This document shows, in pieces, positions 21,838-30,670 of a stretch of 64,000 bases of DNA (positions within the stretch are counted from its first letter, which is position 1; each line of letters begins with the position of its first letter). A model generated the notes under the pieces. The model did no database searches, was not told where the DNA came from, and saw only the letters and a list, made by a program, of their open reading frames with translations. The position numbers and the translations under genes were made by a program. Source of the stretch: Sphingopyxis sp. GW247-27LB (GTDB taxonomy: Bacteria; Pseudomonadota; Alphaproteobacteria; Sphingomonadales; Sphingomonadaceae); assembly GCF_002277025.1 (NCBI RefSeq), contig NZ_NIWD01000006.1, forward strand, positions 62,001 through 126,000. Reading direction: 5' to 3'.

Positions 21838-23334
21838 ATGCACGTCGTCGAAGCGCGTCAATGGCTTGCGCTAAGCGTGGCCGACTCCTTCCTCGACAGC
21901 CCACCTGTTCCATTTTCGTCGTTCGATGTGTCGCCCGGCGCGCGCTGGTTCCAGTTGCTCATTATCGAAAAGCTGGAAAAGCTGATCGCTCTCGGGTTTA
22001 GGCGAATTCTGGTGGTGCTTCCGACAGGTGGGGGGAAGACCCGCCTCGCGATCGAACTGTTCAAATCGGCGCTGAAGCACGGTCACACCGCGCAATTCGT
22101 CGTGCATCGCAAGGAACTGACAGATCAGACGTCCGAAGCGTTCGTCGAACAGGATCTTCCGCACAGCTTCATCACGTCGACCGACCCTTATGACCCGTCC
22201 TTCGCCGCGACGATCGCCGGCGTTCAGACTCTCGTGTCGCGTCTGGCGCGTCTCGCCGCGCCGGATCTGGTCATCATTGATGAAGCGCATCACGCCGCCG
22301 CGGGATCATGGTCGAAGGTGATGACGGCGTACCGCGGCGCGGTGCAGATCGGTCTGACCGCAACACCGCAGCGCCTCGACGGCAAGGGTCTCGACGGCCA
22401 ATTCGACGCGATGATCATCGGCCCGACGGTCCAGCAGTTGATCGATGAAAAATTCCTGTCCCCCTATAGTTATTATGCGCCTGACATTCCCGACGTCTCG
22501 AAGATCCCGTCACTAGCGGGCGATTACAAGCGCGACAGTCTGCGCGAGCTCATGGACCGTCCACATCTCATCGGTGACATGGTCGAGCACTATGATCGCC
22601 TCGCGCGCGGCAAGACCGGCATCCTGTTCGCGACATCGATCGAGCATAGTCGGAACCTCGCGGCGGCGTTCAGTGCCGAAGGCTTCAGGACCGCCCACAT
22701 CGACGGAACGACGATGGACCGTCACGAGCGGCGCCGCATCATGGAGGATTTCAAGGCCGGATATTATCCGTTGCTGTCGGCAGTCGATCTGATCGGCGAA
22801 GGGCTCGACGTGCCGGGTGTCGTCTATATCGGCGGCGGTCGCCCGTCCAAATCACTCGTCTTCCACAAACAAAGCATCGGTCGCGCGCTGCGCATGTTCC
22901 CAGGGAAAGATGAAGCTGTCATCTGCGACCATGCGGGCAATTTTATGCACCACGGCGGGCCGACGTCTGAATATGACTGGTCGTTGCAAGGACGCGCTAC
23001 CGCAGCCGGCGCGCGCGGCCCGTCAGACGCGATACCGGTACGCCGCTGCCTGCAATGCTTTCAGGTCAGCTTCAGCCCGGCGAAAGTCTGCCCGTGCGGC
23101 GCAGAGTTTCCGGTGCAGAGTCGCGAGATCGAGACGCGCGAGGGGAAACTGACGAAGGTCGACGCCGCCGCGGCGAAGGAAGCGAAACGCAAGGCGCAGA
23201 TCGCCCGCGTCCTCGAAGAGAAGGAATGCACCCGCTGGTCCGACTTCGAGGCGCTTGCACGGAGGCGCGGTTACAAGAACCCCGGAGGATGGGCGCGCCT
23301 CAAGATGAGTCTCAAATCAGGAGCCGGTAAATGA
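21838..23334 (+). CDS. SF2 DEAD/DEAH-box helicase
   Basis: This is a 498-aa ATP-dependent helicase of the SSL2/type III restriction-like group (GTG at 21835 is an alternative start). Motifs visible: Walker A LPTGGGKT (about residue 65), DEAH box IIDEAHH, motif III GLTATP, and motif VI KQSIGRALRM. A C-terminal zinc finger with CLQC and CPCG is followed by a basic helix. It overlaps the VRR-NUC gene by four bases. It probably unwinds DNA for replication or recombination. Confidence 0.85.
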   Translation: MHVVEARQWLALSVADSFLDSPPVPFSSFDVSPGARWFQLLIIEKLEKLIALGFRRILVVLPTGGGKTRLAIELFKSALKHGHTAQFVVHRKELTDQTSEAFVEQDLPHSFITSTDPYDPSFAATIAGVQTLVSRLARLAAPDLVIIDEAHHAAAGSWSKVMTAYRGAVQIGLTATPQRLDGKGLDGQFDAMIIGPTVQQLIDEKFLSPYSYYAPDIPDVSKIPSLAGDYKRDSLRELMDRPHLIGDMVEHYDRLARGKTGILFATSIEHSRNLAAAFSAEGFRTAHIDGTTMDRHERRRIMEDFKAGYYPLLSAVDLIGEGLDVPGVVYIGGGRPSKSLVFHKQSIGRALRMFPGKDEAVICDHAGNFMHHGGPTSEYDWSLQGRATAAGARGPSDAIPVRRCLQCFQVSFSPAKVCPCGAEFPVQSREIETREGKLTKVDAAAAKEAKRKAQIARVLEEKECTRWSDFEALARRRGYKNPGGWARLKMSLKSGAGK

Positions 23335-23759
23335 GCGAATTCGACGATCTGATCGGAGTCCCATCCCCGCTGCCGCGCCGCAAGCAGTCCGAAAAGGCGA
23401 TCCAGAACGAAATTCTGGTCGCCGTGTCGCAGCAGCCCGGCGCGCTCGTCTGGCGCAACAACACGGGCCAGGCGTGGCAGGGTCAGCGCCTGCGTCTCCC
23501 GGTCGGGCAGAAGTTCGAAATGCTGCCCGGCATGGTGGTGCTTGCAGAAGCGCGACCCGTTGATTTCGGCTGTCCGGGTTCACCTGACATCATCGGCTCC
23601 GTAAAAGGTCGAGCGGTAGGAATTGAGGTCAAGGCGGACGGTGGTTACCAATCTCGTTTACAAAAGAGATTTGAAGCGGCCTGGAGCGGGACAGGCGCAT
23701 TGTATGGATGCGCCAAATCGGTCGCCGAGGCGTTAGGAATCATTGACAGATCACGCTAA
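23331..23759 (+). CDS. VRR-NUC domain nuclease
   Basis: This is a 142-aa protein. The catalytic pattern GSPDIIGSVKGRAVGIEVKA supplies Asp and Glu-x-Lys of a PD-(D/E)XK fold, and an N-terminal helix with QNEILVAVSQQ supplies the usual Glu. The QSRLQKRFEAAW helix completes the VRR-NUC domain. Single-domain phage VRR-NUC enzymes cleave DNA junctions. It ends the polymerase-helicase block; its last bases overlap the operator region of the repressor gene. Confidence 0.88.
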   Translation: MSEFDDLIGVPSPLPRRKQSEKAIQNEILVAVSQQPGALVWRNNTGQAWQGQRLRLPVGQKFEMLPGMVVLAEARPVDFGCPGSPDIIGSVKGRAVGIEVKADGGYQSRLQKRFEAAWSGTGALYGCAKSVAEALGIIDRSR

Positions 23760-23806
23760 AAGCATACATGTCACCCCTAACGTGAATACTCACCAGTTAG
23801 GAGTGA
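23751..23806. promoter_or_regulatory. Three-site operator before the repressor gene
   Basis: TCACGCTAAAAGCAT (23751-23765, half match), TCACCCCTAACGTGA (23771-23785, strong) and TCACCAGTTAGGAGTGA (23790-23806, spacing variant) lie 7-62 bases before the start at 23813. A triple operator at the repressor's own gene is the classical autoregulation layout. Confidence 0.65.
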
Positions 23807-23812
23807 TACTTT

Positions 23813-24511
23813 ATGAGGGCCAGGAACGCAAAGCTGCCTCGCGGCAAAGCGAAAAAGACACCTGTCCATCAGGGCTTCGCTGAGCGGTTGACCGCGGCTG
23901 CAGACAACAACCCGAACTTCCCTCCAATGCACCAAGGACGCTACGTCTATCTTGTTGAACAAATGGAGAAGTATGATGTCTCCATCACGATGGAGACCGC
24001 TCGGAAATGGTTCAAGGGTGAAACGATCCCTACACAGGAGAAAATGGTCTATCTGACCCGGATTATGAATGTCGATTTGAACTGGCTTTCAATGGGTGAA
24101 GTGGCCGCGAGCGAGGCCGCTGCCCGACGTCATCTCAAGGACGAAGCAGACTCCACGGTGAATATCGTATACGACTTGCTACTCGCAGCTGGTGCGAGGG
24201 CTCGCTTCGCTGACGGCGATGATGCGAAGAAGCACGGTGTCGATCTCCATGTCGTGATCAAGGGGGCCAGTTATAAGTTCTGCGTCGTGACGGGTGAGTA
24301 TGTCGATAAATCGTCGGCACGCTTCATGCAGCGCGAGGCCGGCGAAGACGTGATCACCCTCGGCGTCATTTCCGAGGATGACGATTTCCGGTTCAATATT
24401 TTCGATCTGTCACAAGCAACGATCGCAGCGGGAAGCGACGGTTGGAGCGCACCGATGGCGGTGTCTGATTTGGAAGAACGTCGCATTCGGTCGTTCGCAC
24501 AGCGAATCTGA
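23813..24511 (+). CDS. CI-like repressor, likely master regulator of the element
   Basis: This is a 232-aa protein. Residues about 20-95 form a Xre/CI-type DNA-binding domain: FAERLTAAADNNP, then the helix-turn-helix SITMETARKWFKGETIPTQE, then MNVDLNWLSMGE. The C-terminal part (about 110-232) is not a LexA-type peptidase: no Ser-Lys dyad is visible, so induction may not be by self-cleavage. It lies at the right end next to attR and carries three operator-like sites upstream. It probably binds the TCACNTNNNACGTGA sites throughout the element. Confidence 0.8.
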   Translation: MRARNAKLPRGKAKKTPVHQGFAERLTAAADNNPNFPPMHQGRYVYLVEQMEKYDVSITMETARKWFKGETIPTQEKMVYLTRIMNVDLNWLSMGEVAASEAAARRHLKDEADSTVNIVYDLLLAAGARARFADGDDAKKHGVDLHVVIKGASYKFCVVTGEYVDKSSARFMQREAGEDVITLGVISEDDDFRFNIFDLSQATIAAGSDGWSAPMAVSDLEERRIRSFAQRI

Positions 24512-24512
24512 T

Positions 24513-24536
24513 TTACGGTATTTTTTACGGTATTTT
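24513..24536 (+). repeat. Two 12-bp direct repeats next to attR
   Basis: TTACGGTATTTT appears twice in tandem, followed by an inverted partial copy (GCCGTATATTTT) near 24542. Position between the last gene and the attachment core fits integrase arm-type sites; a weak terminator for the repressor gene is the alternative. Confidence 0.5.
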
Positions 24537-24584
24537 CTAGCTGCCGTATATTTTAAAGAGTTTTATGAAGCGATTACAGTGATT

Positions 24585-24608
24585 GTTCGAGTCCCGCCGT
24601 CCGCACCA
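24585..24608 (+). other. attR: 3' end of a tRNA gene (element right boundary)
   Basis: GTTCGAGTCCCGCC, then GTCCGCACCA, gives a complete T-loop (TTCGAGT, 24586-24592), 3' T-stem, 7-base acceptor strand, discriminator A and CCA. The bases before it (GATTG) cannot pair with the T-stem, so this is only a fragment. Such a fragment is left when an element integrates into a plus-strand tRNA 3' end. The acceptor strand implies a tRNA starting GCGGACG, as in many tRNA-Leu genes. Gene density, GC and strand pattern all change here. Confidence 0.8.
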
Positions 24609-24640
24609 GCGGCAGGAATGGGCGCAGGAGTGGCAGACGC

Positions 24641-26134
24641 ATGAAAGCCGGCAGCATCGGGACGCGGATCGCTGCGACCGCCCTGCTCGTGCTGAGCCTC
24701 GGCAGTTGCGGCCTGTTCGGCGAGCGCGGGCCGGTGCGGGTCGCCGCGATCGGATCGCTCGATCCCGCCGCGAACCCGGCGAACGGCGAATTGTCGGCGC
24801 CCAACGCCGCGCTGCTCGAGGCGACGTCGCAGGGGCTCGTCAGCTACGACGGCGAAGGCCAGATCGATGTCGGCCTCGCCGAACGCTGGACGGTCACCGC
24901 CGACGGGCGCAGCTATATCTTCCGCGTCCGCGAGGCCAAATGGTCGAACGGCGACAAGGTGACCGCCGAGAATGTCGCGGCGATCCTGCGCGGCTATCTC
25001 GGCTCGCGCAGCAAGCATGTGCTGCGCGACGATTTTCCGGAGATCGAGACGATCAAGGCGATGACCGACAGCGTGATCGAAATCCGCCTGTCGGTGCCGC
25101 AGCCCGACATCCTGGAGCTGCTCGCGCTGCCGTCGATGGCGATCGTCAACCGCGGCATGGGCGGGGGGCCGATGCGGCCGAAGAAACAGGGCCGCGCGAT
25201 GCTGCTGACCCCCGTGGCCGACCCGCTCGCCGAAGACCCCGAAGAGGCCGAGGCGGCGGCTGCCGATCCGGCGGCGTCGATCGAACTGGTGGGGGTTACC
25301 GCCCCGCGGGCGCTCGCGCGCTTCAAGAACGGCTATGCCGACGGGGTGCTCGGCGGCCGCTTTTCGTCGCTGCCCTATTTCGTCGCCTCGAACATCGGCC
25401 GCTCGCGCCTGATCGTCGATCCGGTGCCGGGGCTTTTCGGCCTCGCCTTCGTGCGCGCCGAGGGATTTCTCGCCACCGACGCCAATCGCGAGGCGCTGTC
25501 GCGCGCGATCCGGCGCGACCGACTGATCGACGCCTTCGGGCTCGCCGAATGGCAGCCGCAGGTGACGCTGCGTCCCGCGCTCTACTCGCGCGACGGCGGC
25601 CCGGCGCCGCTCATTCCCGCTTGGGCCGACTATGACGATGCGTCGCGCCTCGCGCAGGCGAAACGGGTGGTCGACGCCTGGAAGGCCGCGGGGCGCACGC
25701 TGGAGCCGCTGCGCATCGCGGTTCCCGATTCGCCCGGCGGCCGCATCCTCTATGCCTATGTCGCGGCCGATTTCGCGCGCATCGGGGTGCCGAGCCGGCG
25801 CGTCGGGATGGGACGCGAGGCCGACCTCAAGCTGATCGACGCGGTGATGCCCAACGACGACGCCGTCTGGGGGCTGCGCCGCCTGTCGTGCCAGCGCGAC
25901 ACGCTGTGCAACGCCGAGGCGCGGCGCAAGATCGACGAAGCGGTCGCGGCGACCGACCCCGCCGAGCGCGCGCGCCTGATCGGCGAGGCGGAGGCCGTGC
26001 TCGCGCGCTATGCGCCCTTCATCCCGCTCGCGACGCCGCTGCGCTGGTCGGTCGCCTCGCAGCGGCTGACCGGGCTGCGCGCGAACGGCCGCGCGCGCCA
26101 CCCATTGAATCACCTGATCGCCGCTCCCAACTAA
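24641..26134 (+). CDS. Oligopeptide-type ABC substrate-binding lipoprotein
   Basis: This 497-aa protein starts right after the element. A lipoprotein signal is seen (MKAGSIGTRIAATALLVLSL then GSCGLFG; lipidated Cys about 23). The mature part follows the SBP_bac_5 fold, with GLVSYDGEGQIDVGLAERWT and ITAD-like YIFRVREAKWSNGDKVTAEN near the start. It would bind peptides or similar ligands in the periplasm. No permease or ATPase gene is adjacent, so it may work with a distant transporter or be an orphan receptor. Confidence 0.82.
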   Translation: MKAGSIGTRIAATALLVLSLGSCGLFGERGPVRVAAIGSLDPAANPANGELSAPNAALLEATSQGLVSYDGEGQIDVGLAERWTVTADGRSYIFRVREAKWSNGDKVTAENVAAILRGYLGSRSKHVLRDDFPEIETIKAMTDSVIEIRLSVPQPDILELLALPSMAIVNRGMGGGPMRPKKQGRAMLLTPVADPLAEDPEEAEAAAADPAASIELVGVTAPRALARFKNGYADGVLGGRFSSLPYFVASNIGRSRLIVDPVPGLFGLAFVRAEGFLATDANREALSRAIRRDRLIDAFGLAEWQPQVTLRPALYSRDGGPAPLIPAWADYDDASRLAQAKRVVDAWKAAGRTLEPLRIAVPDSPGGRILYAYVAADFARIGVPSRRVGMGREADLKLIDAVMPNDDAVWGLRRLSCQRDTLCNAEARRKIDEAVAATDPAERARLIGEAEAVLARYAPFIPLATPLRWSVASQRLTGLRANGRARHPLNHLIAAPN

Positions 26135-26177
26135 GCTGTTGCGCGCCGCCCTGGCGCGCTTTTGGAAAAGGACGCCA

Positions 26178-26600
26178 ATGGCCCCCTCCACCCCCGACAC
26201 CGATGCGATCTTCGACGCGCTGATCCAGAATCGCCGCGACCCGGCCGCGCTGCGCAAGCGGGTCGAAACGCTCGAGATCCTGCTCGAACGCAGCTTCACC
26301 ATTCCCGGCATCAACCGTCCGGTCGGCCTCGATGCGATCGTCGGCCTCGTCCCCGTGGTCGGCGACGTGATCACCGCGGTCATGGGCGCCTATCTGATCT
26401 GGGAAGCGCGCAACCTCGGCATGCCCCAGTGGAAGATCTGGCGGATGATGGGGAATCTCGGCGTCGACACCGCGCTCGGCGCGATCCCGCTCGTCGGCGA
26501 CGCCTTCGACCTATTCTTCCGTTCGAACAGCCGGAATCTGAAGATCATCAAGCGCCACCTCGACAAGCATCATCCCGGCACGATGATCATCGACCAATAG
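26178..26600 (+). CDS. DUF4112 membrane-associated protein
   Basis: The start at 26178 follows AAAAGGA and gives 140 aa. The DUF4112 pattern is clear: FTIPGINRPVGLDAIVGLVP, VVGDVITAVMGAYL, then ALGAIPLVGDAFDLFFRSN. Two hydrophobic helical hairpins (about 40-75 and 95-115) suggest membrane association. Function is unknown. It follows the binding-protein gene closely and may be cotranscribed with it. Confidence 0.85.
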   Translation: MAPSTPDTDAIFDALIQNRRDPAALRKRVETLEILLERSFTIPGINRPVGLDAIVGLVPVVGDVITAVMGAYLIWEARNLGMPQWKIWRMMGNLGVDTALGAIPLVGDAFDLFFRSNSRNLKIIKRHLDKHHPGTMIIDQ

Positions 26601-26610
26601 GCCAGTCCCG

Positions 26611-27978
26611 CTAAAACGTCAGTGTCAGCGTCACCATCGCCCCCGGCCCGGCGTCGCCGATCTCCATCCGCCCCTTGTGGAGCGCAACGATCGCGCTGAC
26701 GAGCGCGAGGCCCAGCCCGGTGCCCGGCTCTCCCGCCGTAGCCGGAACGCGAAAGAAGCGTTCGGTCACGCGGTCGCGATATTCGGGGGCGATGCCCGGC
26801 CCCCGGTCGGCGATCGCGATCCGCACCCCCTCGCCCTCCCGCCGCGCCGCGACGCGCATCGCGCCGGCCTCGCCGCCATATTTGATCGCGTTGTCGAGCA
26901 GGTTCGACACCGCCTGGAAGATCAGGTTGCGGTCGCCCTCGATGACGAGCCCCGGCGCGATGTCGCTCTCGATCCGCTGCCCGCGCGCCTCGGCCTCGGG
27001 CATGTGGAACTCGATCGCGTCGGCGAGGAGCAGCGTCAGGTCGACGGGCTTCATCCCCGCGAGATGCCGGCCGCTTTCGATCCGGGCGATGCGTAGCAAC
27101 GCATCGAAGATCGACTGCAGCCGCTCGGCCTCGGCGAGCGCCTGTTCGGTCAGGCGCTCGCGTTCCGCCGCATGGTCCGCACCGCGAAGCTCGTCGAGGT
27201 CGGCGTGCAGCCGCGCCAGCGGCGTGCGCAATTCGTGCGCGACATTGTCCGAGACGCGCCGCACCGATTCGACCGATTCCTCGATCCGGCCGAGCATCAT
27301 GTTGAGCGTCGCCGCGAGCTCGTCGAAATCGTCGCCGGTGCCGCGCAGCGGGATGCGCTCGGTCAGGCTGCCCGCCATCACGCGCCGCGCGGTGCGCGTC
27401 ACCGCGTCGATCCGCTGCCCGACCGCCGAGCTCATCGCGATGCTGCCGCCGATCGCGAGGCAGGCCGCGACGACGATCAGCCACGCCGACCCGATGGTGA
27501 ACAGCTCGTCGCGGTCGTCGATGCTCTCGACGTCGCGCCCGACGATCAGCCGCGCGCCGTCGTCGAGCCGGTTCTCGACGACCAGCGCCTCGTAATCATG
27601 TTCCTGCCCCGCCTGATAGATATCGGCCTCGAGCAGCGTCCAGCCGGAGACCGGATCGTCGGGCCAGCTCGGCAGGTTGGCGATGACCGGCTCGCCGTCG
27701 GCCGCGATCAGCGCGTGAAACGGCTTTTTCGGCCCCGTCGTCTGCCGCGTCACCAGCGCGCGGATCAGCGCGTCGCGCCCGCCCGCGCGGTCGATCGCGG
27801 CGAGGTCGCCCATTTCGCTGCGCACTGCCGCCGCTTCCTGCTGCAACGGGCGATAGACCGCCATCCAGTATGCGGCGCCGAACATCAGCGCGGTCGAGGT
27901 CAGGAACAGCGCGACATAGATGACGCCGAGCCGCAGCGTCAGGCTGCGCCACAGCCGCCCCCGCGCGGGCGCGCTCAT
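26611..27978 (-). CDS. Sensor histidine kinase
   Basis: The start at 27978 overlaps the response-regulator stop (ATGA), giving 455 aa. A transmembrane segment near residues 13-37 and another near 150-170 flank a periplasmic sensor region. HAMP (RIDAVTRTARRVMAGSLTER) follows. The H-box is NVAHELRTPLARLH, the N-box NLLDNAIKYG, and G boxes DRGPGIAP and GTGLGLAL. It would phosphorylate the OmpR-type regulator encoded just upstream. The signal is unknown. Confidence 0.92.
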   Translation of the reverse strand: MSAPARGRLWRSLTLRLGVIYVALFLTSTALMFGAAYWMAVYRPLQQEAAAVRSEMGDLAAIDRAGGRDALIRALVTRQTTGPKKPFHALIAADGEPVIANLPSWPDDPVSGWTLLEADIYQAGQEHDYEALVVENRLDDGARLIVGRDVESIDDRDELFTIGSAWLIVVAACLAIGGSIAMSSAVGQRIDAVTRTARRVMAGSLTERIPLRGTGDDFDELAATLNMMLGRIEESVESVRRVSDNVAHELRTPLARLHADLDELRGADHAAERERLTEQALAEAERLQSIFDALLRIARIESGRHLAGMKPVDLTLLLADAIEFHMPEAEARGQRIESDIAPGLVIEGDRNLIFQAVSNLLDNAIKYGGEAGAMRVAARREGEGVRIAIADRGPGIAPEYRDRVTERFFRVPATAGEPGTGLGLALVSAIVALHKGRMEIGDAGPGAMVTLTLTF

Positions 27979-28652
27979 CCGCCCGCCCGCATCATATAGC
28001 CGGTCCCGCGCACCGTATGGATCAGCGGCGTCTCGAAGCCGCGGTCGACCTTTTGCCGCAAGCGGCTGACATGCTGGTCGATGATGTTGGTCTGGGGGTC
28101 GAAATGATAGTCCCACACATGTTCGAGCAGCATCGAGCGCGTCACCACCCGCCCCTCGTTCTGCGCCAGATAGGCGAGGATACGGAACTCGCGCGCGGTC
28201 AGGTCGACGGGCCGGCCGCCGCGGCGCACCGCCTGGCCGAGCAGGTCGATCTCGAGGTCACCGACGTTCAGCTTCGTCTCGGCGACGATCGCCGGCCCGC
28301 GGCGGCTCAGCACGTCGATGCGCGCGAGCAGTTCGGACATGGCGAAGGGCTTGGTCAGATAATCGTCGCCGCCCGCGCGCAGTCCGGCGACGCGCTCGTC
28401 GACCTCGGCGAGCGCGCTCAGGAACAGCACCGGCGTCGTGTCGCCGGTCGCGCGGATCGTCTGGACGATGGTCAGCCCATCGACATTGGGCAGCATCCGG
28501 TCGACGACGATCAGGTCGTAGGTCTCCGCCGCCGCGCGGAGCAGCCCGGCGCGCCCGTCGCCTTCCAGGTCGACCAGATGCCCGGCCGCCTTCAGCCCCT
28601 TGCCGATATGCTCCGCGACGCGCGCATCGTCCTCGATCACCAGGATGTGCAT
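27975..28652 (-). CDS. OmpR/PhoB-family response regulator
   Basis: This is a 225-aa regulator. The receiver domain (1-120) has the acidic pair IEDD, the phosphorylated Asp in LIVVDRMLPNVDG (about 51) and Lys in YLTKPF (about 101). The C-terminal winged helix has VDLTAREFRILAYLAQNEGR and HTVRGTGYMM. It forms an operon with the downstream histidine kinase. Target genes cannot be named from the sequence. Confidence 0.93.
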   Translation of the reverse strand: MHILVIEDDARVAEHIGKGLKAAGHLVDLEGDGRAGLLRAAAETYDLIVVDRMLPNVDGLTIVQTIRATGDTTPVLFLSALAEVDERVAGLRAGGDDYLTKPFAMSELLARIDVLSRRGPAIVAETKLNVGDLEIDLLGQAVRRGGRPVDLTAREFRILAYLAQNEGRVVTRSMLLEHVWDYHFDPQTNIIDQHVSRLRQKVDRGFETPLIHTVRGTGYMMRAGG

Positions 28653-28778
28653 GGTCCCCTCGATAATCGCAGATCGCGCGCGCGGCCATCCATTCGGCCA
28701 ACATGACGAAAAACAAATGAAGACGCCATCGCCGCGTCAGTTCGCCCTGTCATGGTCGCGGCCTGGAAGGAGCAGGCG

Positions 28779-29510
28779 ATGGCGCAGCCGCAACGAAAGG
28801 TCGAACCCGCCGCACGGGCGGTCCCACCCCCTGTCGCCCTGTCGGTCTTCGACCTCGACCGCACGCTGACGATCCTGCCGACCTACAGCCGGTTCTTGCT
28901 GTTCGCGGCGCGGCACCGCGCGCCATGGCGCCTGCTCCTCCTCCCGATCCTGCTGCCCATCGCGCTTCTCTATGCGCTGAAGCTCGTTCCGCGCCGGACG
29001 ATGAAGCAGGCGATGCACCGGCTGGCGCTCGGCCGCGCGCTGCCGCAGCGCGACGCGGCGCGCCTTGCCGACCGCTTCGCGCGCCATCTCGTCGCCCGGG
29101 GCCTCTATGCCGAGGGTATCGCGCTGATCGAGCGCGAGCGCGCCGCGGGGCGCCGCATCGTCATCGCCAGCGCCGCCCCGCATCTCTACACCGCCGCGCT
29201 CGCGCGCCGGCTCGGCATCGCCGACGTGATCGCCAGCGCCTCGACATGGCGCGACGGCTGCCTGACCCCCGCGATCGGCGGCGCGAACTGCTACGGCGCC
29301 GACAAGAGGGGGCGAATCGAGGCCTTCCTCGCCCAATCGGGCATCGCGCGCGACGCCGCGCATATCCGTTTCTATTCGGACCATGTCTCCGACCTTCCGG
29401 TCTTCGAGCTCGCCGACGAGGCGATCGCGGTGAACCCGTCGCGCGCGCTGCGCGCCGTCGCGGCCGAACGGCGCTGGCCGGTCCTCGACTGGAGCGCCGC
29501 CGCGCGCTGA
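28779..29510 (+). CDS. HAD-IB phosphatase, CicA-like
   Basis: The start at 28779 follows GGAAGGAG at six bases and gives 243 aa; a start at 28752 lacks a site. HAD motifs: VFDLDRTLT (I), IVIASAAPHLY (II), GADKRGR (III Lys) and FYSDHVSDLPVFE (IV). One or two hydrophobic helices follow motif I. The family includes phosphoserine phosphatase-like enzymes and Caulobacter CicA. Next to lipid and polymer transfer genes, a phospholipid or sugar-phosphate substrate is plausible. Confidence 0.82.
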   Translation: MAQPQRKVEPAARAVPPPVALSVFDLDRTLTILPTYSRFLLFAARHRAPWRLLLLPILLPIALLYALKLVPRRTMKQAMHRLALGRALPQRDAARLADRFARHLVARGLYAEGIALIERERAAGRRIVIASAAPHLYTAALARRLGIADVIASASTWRDGCLTPAIGGANCYGADKRGRIEAFLAQSGIARDAAHIRFYSDHVSDLPVFELADEAIAVNPSRALRAVAAERRWPVLDWSAAAR

Positions 29511-29515
29511 CGCCC

Positions 29516-30670
29516 ATGCACATCGGCTTCCTCTTCAACCACAGCGGCGGGCACCAGGTCGCGCATGCCCTTCCCGTCGCGCTCGCGCTGCTCCGCCGCG
29601 GCGCGGGCGCGCGCGTCAGCATCCTCGTCTCCGAAGGCAGCGAGGGCGAAGTGCGCCGCCTCGCTGCGGCGAGCGGCGGGCCGGTGCCCGAGATCGTCCG
29701 CCTCCGCCCGCCCTCGGCGCTGGCGCGCGCCGCGAACCGGGCGACCGGCCGCGCGATCCCGGCCGATATCGTCTCGACCCTCCACCGCAACCTCGATCGC
29801 TTCCGCGCGCTCGACGCGCTCGTCGTGCCCGAAAAAACCTCGCTGCTCCTGAAATCGCTGTTCGGACTGAAATCGCTCAAGCTCGTCCACACGCGTCACG
29901 GCGCGGGCGACCGCGCGATCGGCTTCGACAAGGCGAGCGGCCAATTCGACCTCGTCCTTCTGTCGGGCGAAAAGATCCGCGACCGGCTCGCGCAGGCCGA
30001 GCTGCTCAAGGAGGACGGCCACGCGATCGTCGGCTATCCGAAATTCGACCTGCCCCCACGCACCGGCGGCCCACGGCTCTTCCCCAAGGACCGGCCGACC
30101 GTCCTCTACAACCCGCACCCCTCGCCCGCCCTCTCCTCCTGGTATGCGATGGGGCCGCAGATCCTCGACTGGTTCGCGGCGCAGGACCGCTACAACCTCA
30201 TCTTCGCGCCGCATGTCATGCTGTTCAAAAAGCGCGTGACCGCCTCGCTCTCCCCCTTCGCGCTCGGCTGGAACTACGGCCCGCGTCCCGACCATTACGA
30301 GCACGACCATATGCTGATCGACACCGGCAGCGCCGCGAGCCTCGACATGAGCTATACCCACGCCGCCGACATCTATCTCGGCGACGCGAGCAGCCAGGTC
30401 TACGAGTTCATCCGGAGCCCGCGCCCCTGCCTCTTCCTCAACCCGCGCCGCCTGCGCTGGCAGGGCGACCCCGACTTCGCCCACTGGCGCGCCGGCACCG
30501 TCGTCGAGACGCTGGGCGAGTTGGACGCGGCGCTCGCCGAGGTCCCGCGCCTGACGCCCGCGATGCACGACCGGCAGGAGCAGATGTTCCGCTACAGCTT
30601 CGACCTCGCCGAGCGCCCCTCGTCCGAACGCGCGGCCGAGGCGATCCTGTCCTTCATGGCGAGAGCATGA
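29516..30670 (+). CDS. CDP-glycerol glycerophosphotransferase-like / GT-B protein
   Basis: The start at 29516 (MHIGFLFNHSGGHQVAHALP), five bases after the HAD stop, gives 384 aa. It has a two-domain GT-B layout. The C-terminal domain has VLYNPHPSPALSSWYAMG and ADIYLGDASSQVYEFI, which matches the Asp-x-Ser-Ser phosphate site of TagB/TagF-type glycerophosphotransferases. It probably transfers glycerol-phosphate or a sugar to a surface polymer. It is cotranscribed with the HAD and FkbM genes. Confidence 0.7.
   Translation: MHIGFLFNHSGGHQVAHALPVALALLRRGAGARVSILVSEGSEGEVRRLAAASGGPVPEIVRLRPPSALARAANRATGRAIPADIVSTLHRNLDRFRALDALVVPEKTSLLLKSLFGLKSLKLVHTRHGAGDRAIGFDKASGQFDLVLLSGEKIRDRLAQAELLKEDGHAIVGYPKFDLPPRTGGPRLFPKDRPTVLYNPHPSPALSSWYAMGPQILDWFAAQDRYNLIFAPHVMLFKKRVTASLSPFALGWNYGPRPDHYEHDHMLIDTGSAASLDMSYTHAADIYLGDASSQVYEFIRSPRPCLFLNPRRLRWQGDPDFAHWRAGTVVETLGELDAALAEVPRLTPAMHDRQEQMFRYSFDLAERPSSERAAEAILSFMARA

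Noticed and set aside
24563..26383. A 606-codon minus-strand frame across the attR and peptide-binding gene
   Set aside because: It covers the tRNA fragment and is antisense to an SBP_bac_5 lipoprotein with a good signal peptide.
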